In this document: positions 11,690 through 24,717 of the stretch, piece after piece
Numbering within the stretch: the stretch's first letter is position 1
Layout of the letters: each line of letters begins with the position of its first letter
Assembly: GCA_015680685.1 (NCBI GenBank)
Contig: MNCI01030164.1
Span: 553,597 to 617,596 of the forward strand
Direction: 5' to 3'
Length of the DNA: 64,000 nt
DNA from: Gnetum montanum
Lineage: Eukaryota; Streptophyta; Gnetopsida; Gnetales; Gnetaceae
Position numbers and translations under genes: made by a program
Notes under the pieces: generated by a model
Told to the model about the DNA's origin: nothing
Seen by the model: the letters and a program-made list of their open reading frames with translations, nothing else
Databases searched by the model: none

Positions 11690-11900
11690 TTGCATCCCCT
11701 AGTGTTGCACCTTCCTCCTAGCGTTGCTCTAGTGTGGCTCTTGTAGCTCTAGCGTGGGTGTTGCAGCTCTAGCATGGCTCCTATAGCTCTAGCATGGGTG
11801 TTATACCCCAGTGTGAATGCCATACCCCTAGCATGGGTGCCATACCCTCAACATGGGTGTTATACCCCCAACGTGATTTCTATAGGCTCAACATTACTCC
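11690..11900 (+). repeat. AGCGTGGG word block in LTR of G1
   Basis: About ten copies of a 20-24 bp unit built from CTAGCATGGGTGTTATACCC, with the core as AGCGTGG, AGCATGG or AGTGTGG. These are the CpG form and its two deamination products. Confidence 0.7.
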
Positions 11901-12088
11901 TGGAAGGATAGTGTGGGTAAAATTCTTGTTTAATATTTTTGGTAAATAGAATGGTTTTGATGCCATGGGGGTATCAAAACTTACCATACGTAGCAACCTT
12001 GCTGAATTTACTTGCAACACTTGTATGTAGCAGAAATCTATCAGCAATTAGGGAGAAAATTTGTAGCAAAATTCATGGTCATAATACC

Positions 12089-12095
12089 TATATAA
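12089..12095 (+). promoter_or_regulatory. TATA box of G1 5' LTR
   Basis: CC-TATATAA-CCC, conserved in the second LTR at 22503-22509. About 440 bp upstream of the AATAAAG signal, defining the R region between them. Confidence 0.65.
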
Positions 12096-12790
12096 CCCAA
12101 ACTTGTGCATCATGAAAGGGTTTTGCCATTTTTAAATTCTATAGCTTTGAGAATCCCTTTCAAACACAAAGCTTTTGGAGATTTTCCAGTGTGGAACCTA
12201 CAACCATTATTACCATTGTTACATCCTTGAGATTATGTGTGGTCTTATGCCAATGCTAAGAAACATGGGCAATGAGACTCCCAGTGTGGTTTTTCTTGGT
12301 AGCCCAAAATCCTCACACATCTTACCCCCTTGTATCACCAATGTTGTAGATTTGGTGAGGAGTACAACAAGATTTTTCTAACTTTAGAAGTTGTGGAGCA
12401 TTTGGATCGTGAAGCTGACTATGGTGCATAAAGCTACTAGTTTCAATAGATTTCAAAGCCTCATTCAAGTGAACGCCTTGCTTCCTTAGGCACATCTTGT
12501 ACACATTTTTTGGACTCTCTTTATTTTTTTCATAATAAAGTTTATAGTTTCATTTGTTGTGCAAGTTAGATTTATTTATTTTAATTCTATGCATTTATTT
12601 TTTAGATTTGCATTACATTTTTATTTTATTTTATTACCCCTGTTTACATTTTCTAAGTTCCTAGGTGATTAGTATGACCATCTAGGGTATCTCAGATCTT
12701 GTTTTTTGGAGGCCCTTTGGATATGGGGTTAAAGCTATTTCATTGGAATTTTTGATTTTCTAGCAACCAAATTGTTTAGGCATTATAATT

Positions 12791-12809
12791 TTTGGGTGCT
12801 AGAAGGAGG
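12791..12809 (+). promoter_or_regulatory. Primer binding site of G1
   Basis: TTTGGGTGCTAGAAGGAGG, a few bases after the LTR end. G3 has TTTGGCACTAGAAGGAGGG at the same place (51090-51108). It is not the initiator-Met site used by the copia elements here; I cannot name the tRNA with confidence. Confidence 0.6.
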
Positions 12810-13084
12810 ACCTTCACTAAAGTTTTGCATCCAATCTTATTGGCTATTGAAATAACAATACTTGCAAGTCTAAAACCTTCAATTTACATCAAAGCATTTC
12901 TCTAAAATTTCTGACAACATTTTTCTGAGATAAAAACCAACGTTGCCATCCATAATTTTTCCACTAAAATCCAACGTGGGTGTTTGGGTTTTGGTAGAAA
13001 AATTCACAATAGTTTCTAGAAATTTCAAAGCCAGTGTTGGTGATTTTATCACCCAAAATCTTATGCCCCTCTATTGTAAAAATT

Positions 13085-13295
13085 TCACAGCAAGGTTGCC
13101 ATGGGTATGTCATCCCCTTTAGTGTGGATGTGTCATACCCCCCAACATGGGTGTTATACCCCTAGCATTGGTGTCATACCCCCAACATGGATGTCATAAC
13201 TCCAACATGGGTGTTATACCCCTAGCATGGGTGTCATACCATCAATGTGGATGTTATACCCTTAGTGTGGATGTCATACCCATGGCCCACCCAAA
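13085..13295 (+). repeat. Tandem word array in leader of G1
   Basis: Nine to ten tandem units of about 22 bp (CCTAGCATGGGTGTCATACC and variants) between primer site and gag. They repeat the same word found in the LTR. Confidence 0.75.
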
Positions 13296-13729
13296 CCCTT
13301 CCTATTGTGAAATGTTTTAGCAAAGTTCACTTTTTTTTTTCAAAAAGAACATTGTTTTGGCTAAGAGGGGGGAACCCCAACATAGTGCATGTGGGTAAAA
13401 CAAGTTTCAGTACCTTACCACCTTACCCCCCTTCAGTGTAGCTCCTACTAGCAAGGCCAACATAGTTGGACTTTTCAACATAAAATTGCTACATTTTTTC
13501 CTCAAGTGTAGGGTATACACCAATGCCACTTATAATGTGGTAGTAGTGTTAGTAGTTATTTCCATTTATAGCCAACTACACCATTGGGAAACCCAACTTG
13601 TTAAAAGTTTTACCAAAAATAGTAAGGGATCAAAACAACATCTTTTGATAATGTCTTTCAGCTGATCAACCATCCTACCCCTTAACTTAACAAATATGGT
13701 ATCTAACTAGGATGTAGTTTGTGTTCATG

Positions 13730-15480
13730 ACCTGAAAGACCCCGTGGTCATAGAATGAAGATTATTACTTAGGCAAAGTGGTAAAAACCTAGATTTCACT
13801 ATTATTAATGAGGAGTTCTACAACTTCCTTTATGCCAAGATACAAGCTAGACTCCTAATAGAATCCTCCAAATTTGATGCTAAGAGCCAATTTGAAATCA
13901 TGTGGTAGGATGGGAAATAATACATTCCATCTCCTTATGACCAAATCTCCCTCACTAAATTTTATGCACAAATGCTCATACAACTCATAGAGGTTGATGA
14001 GTTTAGTGAAGGAATTAGCTCAAAGGATCATCAAGAAGAGGAAGATGAGTTTGAGGCTGAACAGGAGTTAGAAACCTTCATTGGAAGTCTTTTCTAATTG
14101 TTGGCTTCCCAAACAACTACATCCAACTCCATGTCTCTTACCTCATCCATGGGACAAGTCCCTTAGCCCAGCTCTTCTCCTATCCATCCTACCATGTTTG
14201 GGTCCATACCCATCATTGCCACATACCAGACACAACCTATGTTCCAATCCACCTCCTTTCCTCATCGATGCCCTTTGCCATATAGCCTCACTTCTTTCAT
14301 CTAGCTTTGGTGATGTCTACCTCATCATCTCCCTTTGTCATATTGGCAGGACCCTCATTAAAGCCCTAAGTAACACAAGCCTCTTAAACACCCTTTGCTC
14401 CCTTCATATCACAAGTTCCAACTTAGAGCTCTTTCTCCTTGTTCAATCCACCTATAACGATGATCACCCAACCTCTACCATTTTTATCAATACCCATCAC
14501 ATAGCCTTGAGCTTGTCAAATTCCTCCTCAACCATCAACACAAACACTATAGCCCATGAGGATGCCCTAAGGCTTGGATCAAGCCTTCCAAATGATCTAA
14601 GTCTTTACTGAAGAGCTACAAAAACTTATGGCCAATACAACTTGTATGGTCAAGGTTCTAGACTTCTACCAAGATGATCCTATAAGCCCTACGATGCCTT
14701 AAATAACCTTACTTGTGAGTATGCCAATACCAAACTTCACCAAATACAATTGTGAAGGGGATGCCAATGCACATCTAGTCATCTTCCAGTTTGAGTGCCT
14801 CTTCTTGCAGCTTGGCCTGATATGATACTCTAAATTTTTCCCATGTCCTCAGGGGTAAAGCTCTAAATTGGTATCAAACCTTGTCTAGAGGTTCCATCCC
14901 TTCCCTTGAGAACTTGATTAACCAATTTTTCAACTACTTTAGATACAGCTTAAAGTTAGATGCTACATTGAACCAACTGATGAAGATGAAGTAGGGACCA
15001 CTTGAACTGGTCAAAAAGTTAATTCAAAGATGGAATTTAATACTTTACAAAATCTCAAAGTTGATTACTTAAACTCACCTCTTAGCCATCTACAAGGGAG
15101 CAGTAATTAACTTTATCAAGTCAAAGCTTTACTACCTAGAGCCCTGGTCACTAAACCAAGCCTCGTAAGAGACATGCTTGTCTTTATGACATAGCTAGAG
15201 ATCCAATGATAGCTACCAAAGATAATCCTAAGCTATTGAAGTACTAGGTACTATCATTATCATTAAATGAATGATCATGACACCAAATTTTGCCTAGCAT
15301 TAAAGGATGTCCTCCAAAAGATAATAGACTATAGAGAGTTCATGTTGAATGAGTCCAACTCCCTAGGAGCCAACAAAAACTCCTATATTATAGCATCATT
15401 CATAAAAGCCAAATGGTCTAATCATCCTAGGAAATCATTTATCATCAAAGTACCATTGTAGTTGCAAAATACAAAGCCTA
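13730..15480 (+). pseudogene. gag: G1 gag, Ty3/gypsy Tat-type, decayed
   Basis: A spread of stops and at least two frameshifts breaks the frame, but blocks align in order with the better-preserved gag of G3 (51408-54286). An N-terminal block near 13800-14080 (NFLYAKIQARLLIES) ends in a run of Glu/Asp. A Pro/Ser-rich linker follows (14090-14300); the 176-codon ORF that covers it is another frame. The retrotransposon gag core starts near 14718 (MPIPNFTKYNCEGDANAH), shifts frame near 14830, and continues with ALNWYQTLSRGSIPSLENL to about 15130. A CCHC-like knuckle near 15250-15300 keeps HDTKFCLALKD, the Tat-lineage form with a shortened spacing. The gag would assemble particles; here it is dead. 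Confidence 0.8.
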
Positions 15481-16129
15481 GAAAGCCATTCGTCATATGG
15501 GCACCACCTTCTCTAGCCCCTAAGAAGCCTCTCATCATACGTGTCCCCCCTTTAGTGGCTTCAACATCATAATGTAATCAATGAGTTACTAGTTTTTCAA
15601 ACCCTAGAGAACCATTTTTATCTAGGTCTCTTCACCTTCAACAAGTAAGACAACAACAACCCATGATCAAAGCCCATCTATAGTGGCCAACAACTCAATG
15701 GTTGGCAAGAAACCATCATTGCAATGGAAGAAAAAGCAACCTATTGCAAAACCAAAAAATAAGGTCATGAAGGTAACCCACCTAAACCCACACCAAGATC
15801 AACTGCATCCATGAACAAGGGGCCTAAGGCATGTACATTGAAACCTAAGTTATAAACTCTAGGAAGTATTGAGGAGGTTAGGACCACAAAGGTTGAAACA
15901 TTGCATGTTAAGGAAAAGAATTTCCTTGCAATAATGGAGCAAGCAAAATAGTCATTAAAGAAAAAGAATAGATGACCAAAATTGTATGACTTGGTCATGA
16001 CATCTCCTACTCATAGGGATGTACTAGCTCAAGTGTTGACCTCTATTCCTATGAGCAGAGACATGCCCACCAACAAAGAGTTGATCCACTCTATCATTGA
16101 GCAAGCTTTACTTAGGGAAAATGGGCATT

Positions 16130-16790
16130 AATCAATGCTCAACTTTCATGATAGTGAGGTGAAGGTTGTCTCTAAAAATGGAGAAGTACTATCCACCTCT
16201 CTCCTCATCACTATATGTGTTGGTAGATACAAGGTCCATCAGTTCATGTAGATGATGGAGTAGCAACTAATGTAATACCATTTTCCATTGTTGACAAACT
16301 AGGCTTAACCAAGAACATCCAAGAAACCACAACCTCCTCACTCAAGTCATTTAATGAATCACGAGTAGCAATGCAAGGTTCTATTTCCTTGGATTTCATA
16401 GCTAAAGAGTAGTTTCCCACATCCACCAACGTCTTAGTGGTTGAAGAGACACCCAACTTCAACTTGATCTTAGGAAGACCATGGTTAGCTAAGCTTCATG
16501 CAGTCTCATCCCCTATACATCAAGAGATTCACTTGCACTGTGAGGGAGGGAAAATTATCATTTGTGGGAACAATGTGTTGCTACCTTTGGTTAACTATGT
16601 TAACATCAGTTGATGTTCAGAGGTGGGATTTCAAGAGGAAACTCCTGATACTCAAACTGGGACCATTAATAACAAGAATAATAGTGATTCTAGCAATACC
16701 AACTCTACAATACTAAATGGCCAACAAAGATGCATGTAGCTTACCATGCTAAATAAGATAGAGGATGAGCATAAGATTGTGTCAAAATAA
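16130..16790 (+). pseudogene. pro: G1 aspartic protease domain
   Basis: Near 16245 the frame reads HVDDGVATNVIPFSIVDKLG. The active-site Asp-Ser/Thr-Gly of retroviral-type aspartic proteases appears as DDG, as in G3. The flap and second half follow, with LILGRPWLAKL near 16460-16500, the conserved ILG-x-W motif of Ty3 proteases. One in-frame TAG (KE*FPTS) occurs at the same site as in G3. A Ser/Asn-rich tail ends near 16790. No RT follows: the next 3 kb is a non-coding array. The protease would cut the gag polyprotein in the particle. Confidence 0.8.
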
Positions 16791-16929
16791 TTCCTTAATT
16801 TCCCAAAGATCAAGCAACAAGTTCATGATAAACATCTCATCCGTTCTTTTGTAAATTGATTCTTTACCTTTGCAACACTACATCATGTTTCATTGTTGAT
16901 TTTATCCTTGTATGCTCTTTCAAGAGCAT

Positions 16930-19900
16930 CCCATGCTTACTAGATAAGTATAGATCATGGCCCATCACGTCCTAAAAATGGCTTGCTAGGGCCTAAAAAT
17001 GATGAAGCCATGGCCTACTATGGCCTAAAACTGGTAACCCTATGGCTTGCCAAGGCCTAAAACTGACATCCAAATAAGCCTTGGAATGGATTCCAAGCAT
17101 CAACCATTACTAAGACACATTTCCTAACCATTCATCTTTGAATCATTGAAGCTAGTATGACCCTATACTAAATTGGAAACCTAGACATTGACAATGAAAA
17201 GTCCTAAGTGCTAAAAATGACAAAAACCCATACCAAAAGAAGACATTTTTGAGGACCTATGTTGGAGCCACATTGGTCAGTGTTGCTCCAAGAAAAGGGG
17301 AAAAGACAAGGTTCTAATGAGCTTTGGGTTTAATAGTTTTAAGCTTGGACCATAGTCATAAGTACTAGTAGCCCCAGGGGGTCAAAAACTTGGCCGATTA
17401 GCATTCTAAATTGTCTAAAAGTTAACATTTTTTACAACTACGCTAGAGCCATGCTAGCCAATGTTGCTCTAGGGGGGATGGGGCTTCCAAACATTAATCT
17501 AGCTTCCAATTGATTCTAAAATGGACTCACAAAGCTTGAAACCTCATTAGTAGCCCTCAGCAACTTCGAGACCTTATCAAAACTAATCCAAAGTGTTAAA
17601 AACCTTGGATTCCATTGAAGCCATGCTGGGGGGCACCTCATCTACATTGGCTAGCATGCCCTCAGTGTGGATGGGTGGGGTATAATCCAAAAACACTAAA
17701 ATTAACCTTCCAGTTGATATTTTTAGACCTTCACACCTCTCTTTAGCCTCTGGTAGCCAAGAATTGACAAAATACAAGTCAAAATTCATGCCTAACATCA
17801 TTCCCACACTGAAGGGCCCCTTACCCACATTGGCCAGTGTGGGTGTATTGTGGATGACCTATAAAAACCAATTAACACACTAAAATATACTCAAATAATA
17901 CCCCTATGATCATAAAACCCTACCAAAGCATCTAGGAGCCATCAGACACCTGAAGATAACCTAAAAATGGCAAGAGCTATCATTCCCCCTCCATCCACAT
18001 TAGAGCCATGCTCATGAGCATGGACCTAGTGTGATTGAGTGGGGTATGACCTTAAACTACAAAAATTAATGTCGAAATCAACATATTTCAATATTCCAAA
18101 ATTTGTAGAGTCTTTGATAGCCAAAAATTTACCAAATTTAAGTTAAAAATCATGCCTAACATCATTTCCACATTGAGGAACCTTCCAGCCACACTGGCCA
18201 GTGTAGGTCCAGCATGGGTACCCTAGGGGTGACCTATAAAACCCATTATTACACCTAAAATAACTTAAAAACTCACCCTTATGACCTTAAAACCCTCCTA
18301 GCATGTCTAGCCATCATAAATCAACCAAAAACCACTTAACATTGATCATGAACCAACCATCCACACTAAGGGACCCCTCACTGATGCTACCTAGCATGGC
18401 TCTAGTGTGGGTGCCTTAAGGAAACCCCATGGGAGGCTCATGGATGCATCAAAACAACTTTAAATCACACCACCTTAACCCTAAGACCCTCCTAGAGCTC
18501 TAAAAACACTAGGAAATATACTAAAAATGGAAAAAGCTATCATCCACCCTCCATCCATGCTAGATCCATGCTTCTCAACATGGCTCAGGGGAATTGACTA
18601 CAAAAAATTTCCAAAAAGCCTTCAAAGTGGTCGATTTTGATGTGAAATCTTACTTATCGACACAAGAAATCCTAGGAACTTGAATGCTTAGTCGATTTGA
18701 TGCCAAAATTCACTAGAAGCTAATGCCCCAAGATAGTCATGTTGAGAGAGGCTAGAGCCATGCTGAGCATGGGCAAGGTGCTTTACCACTTTTGGCAATA
18801 TTTTGACATATCAGAAAGCCTAAAACTTAGCCTAGTGGACTCTAGGACATCAAGACCTTAAACTATCAACCATTTAACCTTACTAAAACCATAAAAAACC
18901 ATCATACCCCCTCATCCACACTAGAGAAGCACTACCCAACATGGCTAGGGCTAGGGGGTGTATAATCATACCAAAACTTGAACAACCATCAAACATGGGT
19001 AGTTATGAGCCTAAACCTTAACCATGAGTACTAGTAACACCATGAACTTGAAAACTTGGTTGATTTGCCACCAAAAAATTACTAAAAATTAAAATTTAGG
19101 TGCAACCATGTTCAAGAGGGCTAGATTCATGCTAGTCAACATGGGTCTAGCTTGGTTGGGATTTCAAACCAAGTTCGCTAGCACCACAACACTCCAAATG
19201 GCCTAAAACTTGGGTGGGAAGACCTAGAGCCTTAAAATCGTGAAGCCTGCTGTAATCTAATATTGTTTTAACCATAAAAAGTTCATGTTTTATCTATCTA
19301 CACTAGGGTCACTTCCAACCATGCTGGCTAGCCTGACTCTAGGGGGTAAGGCCCCAAAACCTACTTTTTGCAGCCTATTTTGACCTTCAAAGTGCCTGGT
19401 TTCAACCCCCATGACCTTGCGCTACCCTAGGAAGTGAATAGAACATAAATTTTAATTCCAGAAAGTCATAAACTCAATTTTTAAGCATCCACATTGGGGC
19501 CACACTAGCTATAATTACTCCAGCATGGGTGATAGTGCTAGGCTTCATTTATGACTTTCAAGGGCCTAAATTGACACCAGAATTGGTCAGACTTCATCCC
19601 AATCCACTGCATTGATCATATTGGTAATCAAGGTTCCAAAACTAATCATAATCGACCTAGAAAACTACATTTCCATCCTATCCATGCTATGGCACACCCC
19701 ACCCACACTGGCCAGCGTGCATCCAATGTGGATGCCCAAAAAAGCCCCAATCTTGACCTTAAATAATCTCAAAATAACCTCCCTAGGTGTCCAAACTCAC
19801 TTGTCAACCTTGTAGTCTCTTACCATGATTCACTAAGATTGAAAACTAGAAAATTTTGACCCTGATTGATGTATATTAACCATCCTTTACGACATGTTAC
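16930..19900 (+). repeat. Palindromic array of G1, about 190-bp units
   Basis: After four GGCCTAAAACTG words (16970-17065), about fourteen loosely repeated units of 150-230 bp follow. Each has an inverted core such as CACATTGGCCAGTGTGGG (17830), CACACTGGCCAGTGTAGG (18192) or CACACTGGCCAGCGTGC (19696) and ends with a word like AGCATGGG or AGTGTGGG. Spacers share 'CTAAAA(C/A)T' and 'AAAACTTGG' phrases. No ORF longer than 81 codons exists, and none resembles pol. This fills the place where RT, RNase H and integrase would be. Confidence 0.75.
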
Positions 19901-21748
19901 CCACCTTGATAGATTTGGCCTTATTTTATTAAGTTTCAACTTAGTTTAATCTTGTTACGCATCATTAACCTTCATTATCATCATTGGGTTATCATTCCAT
20001 GTTATTTCACTTTTCTTCCATCTTATTTACCTTCTATCCCCTCTCATGATCATTGTTGAGCATGCTTTGACCATGATTAACATTAATAAAGGTGGTTGAA
20101 CCCTCATTTGTTCTTAGTTTGGATCATTGGACCATTGTTTGGCCTTGTTTCATATTATTTGTCCTTTGTTTTACCCTCTTTGCTTTAATCTACATCTTGA
20201 AGCCTTTGTTAATCATTTTTTGATCTTGTTTAGCATTAATTTATTTTATGTTGATCCACCTTTCCTTTATTAAAGTATTTTACATCACTTTAACATTATT
20301 TAATCATTTTATTACATAGGCACCACTTGATGTGCTTATGTTGTCATACAGGATTGAGCTAGGAGGATAAGGAAGCAAATTGAACTAGCCTCAAAGCCTA
20401 AATGGGCTTCTCTGATGATGTTGTTAGACCAAGTTGACGTTATGTAACCAAACCTTGAGCCTTGAAACCATTGCACTACATAACCATAATGCCCTAAAGT
20501 AGCCTGATGATCATTGACCTCAAAGATAGAAACATCATGGAGGGTTCCTTAGCCAAAATTCTCATCTAGATCACAATGGTGAGGAGAAAGCACTTGAAAC
20601 CAAGTTCTTCACCAGAACTTAAGCTTGCTCATGACATCATCAAACCCTTGCAATGCAACATTAAAGCCATCACATAGGTGAAAACACTCACATGTTTGCT
20701 TGTAGTGTTGTTTACCATTGTTGATAGGTTGCAATGAATGACCGATGTTGATGACTTCGATGATCTAATGCAGAACTTTGTAAATCTAATGTACATTACA
20801 CAAATTTCCTTATGTTATAATGATGGTGACCTATTGTGGCTTGGTTTGCTGGTTGCCTCATGTAGCCCTATGCATTACTTTGTAATAACATGTTTTCTTT
20901 TGCTAGTTTTCTTGTTCTCTTAGAGTTGTGCTTGCAGGATGAAGCCTGGAGTCATTGCAAAGGTATAACTCATTACAACAGCAAGTCACCATGTGACATT
21001 GATGAGTAAGATTCCATGGGTTTGTCTTACTATGCCAAGAGTGCTTATGCCACTTTCCTTGTATTACCATTCCCTTAAGCCCAACCTTGTAGCCTGATAA
21101 TGACCTTCCTCATCCTTAAATAGCAATGTTGACATATGTTCAACATTTAGGCATTATGACCATATGAAATCCCTTCAACATGCTTCACCTACAAGTTCAT
21201 TAAATGCAACAAATCTCATTCAATGGAAAAACCACTAAGTCCATCAAGTGTAACACATCTCATTCAATGGGAAAACTAATATCAAACCTGTCTTTGGCAA
21301 AGAAGCCCAATGAAGGTTTGACCCCATAAAAAAAAGGGGAAGCAAATTACCAAGAAGCCAGAAAGGCCAATGAAGATTGAAGGACAAACTAGTGGCTTCA
21401 AACATGCAAAGGGAGGGGCCTAATGGCCAAAGAAAAGCTTAGAATGAGGTGTTGTTTCCTCAAACACATTACCGAACAACCAACACCTCGAAATGCAAAG
21501 TGTGAAACCATTATCGATTGACCAACATGTGAGTGCCATGTCATGACCATGATGTCAACACTTGGAACTCATTGGTAATTGTTATGACCAAATGTACCGT
21601 ACCACTTCATTATAGCATTATCCTATTAGCAGTCTTTTGCATGGTTTGATACTATTGAATCAAGCGTAGAGAGAAAATGTTGGTGGTGGACTTGTATTGG
21701 TGTTTTATATTATTTGTTGGTGCCTCTTAGGTCAATCCTCAAGATACC
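19901..21748 (+). other. 3' non-coding internal region of G1
   Basis: No coding domain. The part 20780-21600 matches, in reverse complement, the region 29460-30200 next to the polypurine tract of G2 (for example around the phrases CTCATTCAATGG and GCCAAGAGTGC), showing that G1 and G2 share their 3' end and belong to one family. Confidence 0.6.
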
Positions 21749-21760
21749 AAAAAAGAGGGG
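21749..21760 (+). promoter_or_regulatory. Polypurine tract of G1
   Basis: AAAAAAGAGGGG, followed by TTAA and then the LTR start TGAAACACC. It primes plus-strand DNA synthesis in LTR elements and fixes the 3' LTR boundary. Confidence 0.8.
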
Positions 21761-21764
21761 TTAA

Positions 21765-22954
21765 TGAAACACCACTAAGAAAATGCATGTTGTATCCTTT
21801 TTGCATTAAAAGCCCCACCCCATGAAACCCAAGGCTAAAACTTAATTGGAAAATGTGAAGATTGTAATCCAAGAGATGCAATTTCACATACTTTAGCTTT
21901 TGGGGTTGGAAAATGCCTCATAAAGTAGTCAAACCCTAAATCTTAAGAGAAAAAAGTCATATTATGTCCATATTTGGGCTTGGGGGGATTAAAATGCCTT
22001 TTGGATTGCCAAAATTGACATTTTGATGGGTTTCTTAGGGGAGTTATAACTTTTTCTATGCTTGAAATACTTGTGGAACATATAACCTCTCCTATGTCTA
22101 GCATTGGGGGGTATAACTCCTGCAACCCCCAGCATTGCATCTTTCCCCCAATGCTGTTCCAACGTGACTCTTGTAGTTCTAGCATGGCTTTTGCAGCTCC
22201 AGCGTGGGTATTATACCCTAGCACGGATGTCATATCCCTAGTGTGGATGTTATACTCCTAGCATGGGTGTTATACCCTCAACGTGGTTTCAACAAGCTTA
22301 GTGTTACTCTTGGAAGGCTAGCGTGGGTAAAATTCCCATTTACTATTTTTGGTAAATGGAATGGTTTTGATGCCATGGGGGCATCAAGACTTACCATACA
22401 TAGTAACCTTGCTAGATTTGGACACCTACAACACTTGTACGCAGCAAAAATTTATCCACAATTAGGCAAAAAATTTATAGCAAAATTCATGGTCATAAAA
22501 CCTATATAACCCAAACTTGTATATCATGAAAGGATTTCACCATTTTTGAATCTCATAGCTTTGAGAATCCCTTACAAACACAAAGATTTTGGAGATTTTC
22601 CAGCATTGAACCTATAGCCATTATTACCATTGTTACACCCCTAAGATTGTGTGTGATCTTACACCAACGCTAAGCAACTTGAGCATTGAGACTCCTAGCA
22701 TGACTCTTCTTGGTAGCCTAAAACTCCCACACATCTTACATTCCTAAACCACCAACATTGTAGATCTAGTAAGGAGTATAACAAGGTTTTCCTCATTTTG
22801 GAAGTTGTGGAACATCTAGATCGTGAAGTTGACTGTGGTTCATAAAGCTATTGGTTTCAACAAATTCCAAATCCTCGTTCAAGTGAACCCCTTACTTTCT
22901 TAGGCACATCTTGTATACATTTTCTAGACTCTCTTTATTTTTTTCATAATAAAG
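21765..22954 (+). mobile_element. 3' LTR of G1, truncated
   Basis: Homologous to 11335-12540, with TATA (22503-22509), word block (22120-22300) and AATAAAG (22948-22954). The match stops right after AATAAAG; the U5 part present in the first LTR is missing and gag of element G4 begins, so the end was lost by insertion or rearrangement. Confidence 0.85.
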
Positions 22955-23960
22955 TTTTTTGTTGGAGTAGTAAATCCATTGGGATTAGATATTACTTTTG
23001 GATTTATGATGGATTGGATTAAAGCTTTTGATTGATTATCACTCAAACTGATATTCAACGGTAAAAATGTAGAAGATGTTGGAGTTTGAAAATAATTATT
23101 TGTAGGTTGAGTCATTTAAAGGAAGGGAAGAGTTTAGAACATAGTATTAGCCATTGGAAAAGCTTGTGAAAGTAAAGGACTAGACTGCATAGGATTACTA
23201 ATACTCATAATTCCAAATTAAGTTTGAATGTTATTCATTAAGGTAATTTGTTCTAACTCAATAGCTTTAGCCATTGCTCCTTGTAATTATGTTATGTTGT
23301 GATTAGATTTAATGACATAGGCAAAGAATGGATCAATGATAGAGAGGTAAAAATTGAGGATACCATTTGCTTGCAAATGCATCTCATTTAGCACATAAGC
23401 TAGTTGATGAAGAAATCTCAAATTATAATCATGAATGTTTTCCCCAAATAGTTTTTTTAGATTTGTAAAATTAATAGAGGCTAAGGTAGGATCGGTAAAC
23501 TTATCAAACTGAAGTAGAAACTTATTTTTAAAGTCTAGCCATGAATTAATAGATGCATTAGGGGGCATTAAAAACCATTGTGTGGCCTTGCTTTTGAAAG
23601 TTGTTAGAAATACTTTATATGCTATGTCATTTTCAGTGATGTTATAGATGCCTAGCAAAGTCTCAAAGCATGCTACATATTGTTGTGCATCACTATTGAA
23701 AGATGTGGGGTCAAAGAACAAATTAACACTTTGTAGGGGCTTTGGAATGTTGTGATAATTTATGAAATTAAAGGAATTTCTAACCAAGGGAGCTAGGGAT
23801 GGATTGATTGCTATTCTAGTTCAAATCCTTCTAGGATCAGAATTTGGAAAACATGAAGCCTATTGTCTTCTTAATGTGCAATGATAGGTAGCTAGTTGAT
23901 TAGGGGTAGGAGTAAATGATCTTTGTTGGGATGCTCTATGAGAGAACTCACTTATAAAAT
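22955..23960 (-). pseudogene. gag: Ty3/gypsy gag of element G4
   Basis: On the minus strand a leader segment near 23960-23800 (Arg/Ser-rich, two stops) runs into a 166-codon open frame (23787-23287). It has the retrotransposon gag order: a hydrophobic helix with YVACFETLLGIYNI, then ATQWFLMPPNASINSWLDFK (the gag W...W core), then FKNKFLLQF and a Leu-rich helix, near residues 30-160. After a stop at 23287 the frame continues as a Ser/Pro/Asn-rich tail to about 22960, with two more stops. The protein would form the particle shell. The element's protease and pol are absent: the sequence abuts the truncated LTR of G1. Confidence 0.8.
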
Positions 23961-24690
23961 GAAAAAACTATGAAATATAAATGCTAGTAAATTGTACAAT
24001 TAAATAAAACAAATAATATTTAAATATTATATTTTTTTAATTTTTGAAGAAAAACTAAAATTGTAGTATATGAAATTTAAAAGAAAAGCAGTAAAAGCAA
24101 ATTTTAGAAAAGTAAATTTAAAAAAAATGATATAATTAATGAGAAAATCACCTTACCAAAGTTAGAACTAAGTTAAGGACCACCAAAGTATAAGGTAATT
24201 AATAGAACTGGGAAAAGAAGGTTTGAGGATTTGAAAATGAAACTGAAATAGGGTAATAATATTTAAAATAGGTGACCGTTAACTGGAACCGTATCAGAAA
24301 TGGGCCAATAAAGGTTTGGGTAATTGAAAACTGGAAAATAAAAGTTTTCTAAAATTGAAAACAGAAGTTTTCAAGTTGCAGAAATTGGAAAATAAAAGAT
24401 TGTCAACAAGATAGGAAACAGAAATGACCAATGAAGGCTTAGCTAACTAGCAAAGGAAATTGAAATAGAAACAGAGATTTCTGGAACAAGAAAATAGAAA
24501 CTGAAAATGGATATTTTAGGAAATGAAAATAGAAACAATAATTAGAAATTTTCAGTAACCGTAAATAGAAAAACTGAAAAATGAAATTTTTGGAAAATTG
24601 AAAAAGAAAAATAGAAATAGAATAGGAATAGGAAAAGAACCAACAAACTCACATTTCAGAGAATAGAAATAGAAAATAGAGGCTGAAAAA
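23961..24690 (-). other. Purine-rich leader of element G4
   Basis: AT-rich and, on the plus strand, dominated by GAAA, GGAAA and AATAGAAA runs (24190-24680), with no coding potential. It lies between the primer site and gag, where an untranslated leader is expected. Confidence 0.5.
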
Positions 24691-24696
24691 CAACTC

Positions 24697-24717
24697 TTCT
24701 TATAGCACCAAAAAAGG
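24697..24717 (-). promoter_or_regulatory. Primer binding site of G4
   Basis: Minus strand TTTTTTGGTGCTATAAGAAG after an LTR end ATCAACA. It resembles the sites of G1 and G3 (TGG-x-x-CTAGAAGGAG). Confidence 0.5.

Larger units (their letters stand above)
11335..12787 (+). mobile_element. 5' LTR of Tat-type element G1
   Basis: Begins TGAAACACCAC and matches 21765-22954 over about 1.2 kb at the same order of blocks. It contains, in order, a conserved AT-rich start, a word block (11690-11900), a TATA box (12089-12095), a polyadenylation-like AATAAAG (12534-12540) and a U5 ending in CATTATA. The end is set by the primer site at 12791. The reverse-strand LTR of element G2 (27706-29311) is a relative, sharing start, TATA region and U5. 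Confidence 0.85.

Noticed and set aside
13085-13295. Regular spacing of short repeats suggesting a CRISPR-like array
   Set aside because: Units are contiguous variants of one word without unique spacers, in a plant LTR element leader.
14081-14611. 176-codon plus-strand ORF
   Set aside because: It covers the Pro/Ser-rich gag linker of G1 in another frame. The gag frame aligns with G3; this one has no match and a Leu/Ser/His-rich composition typical of a shadow.
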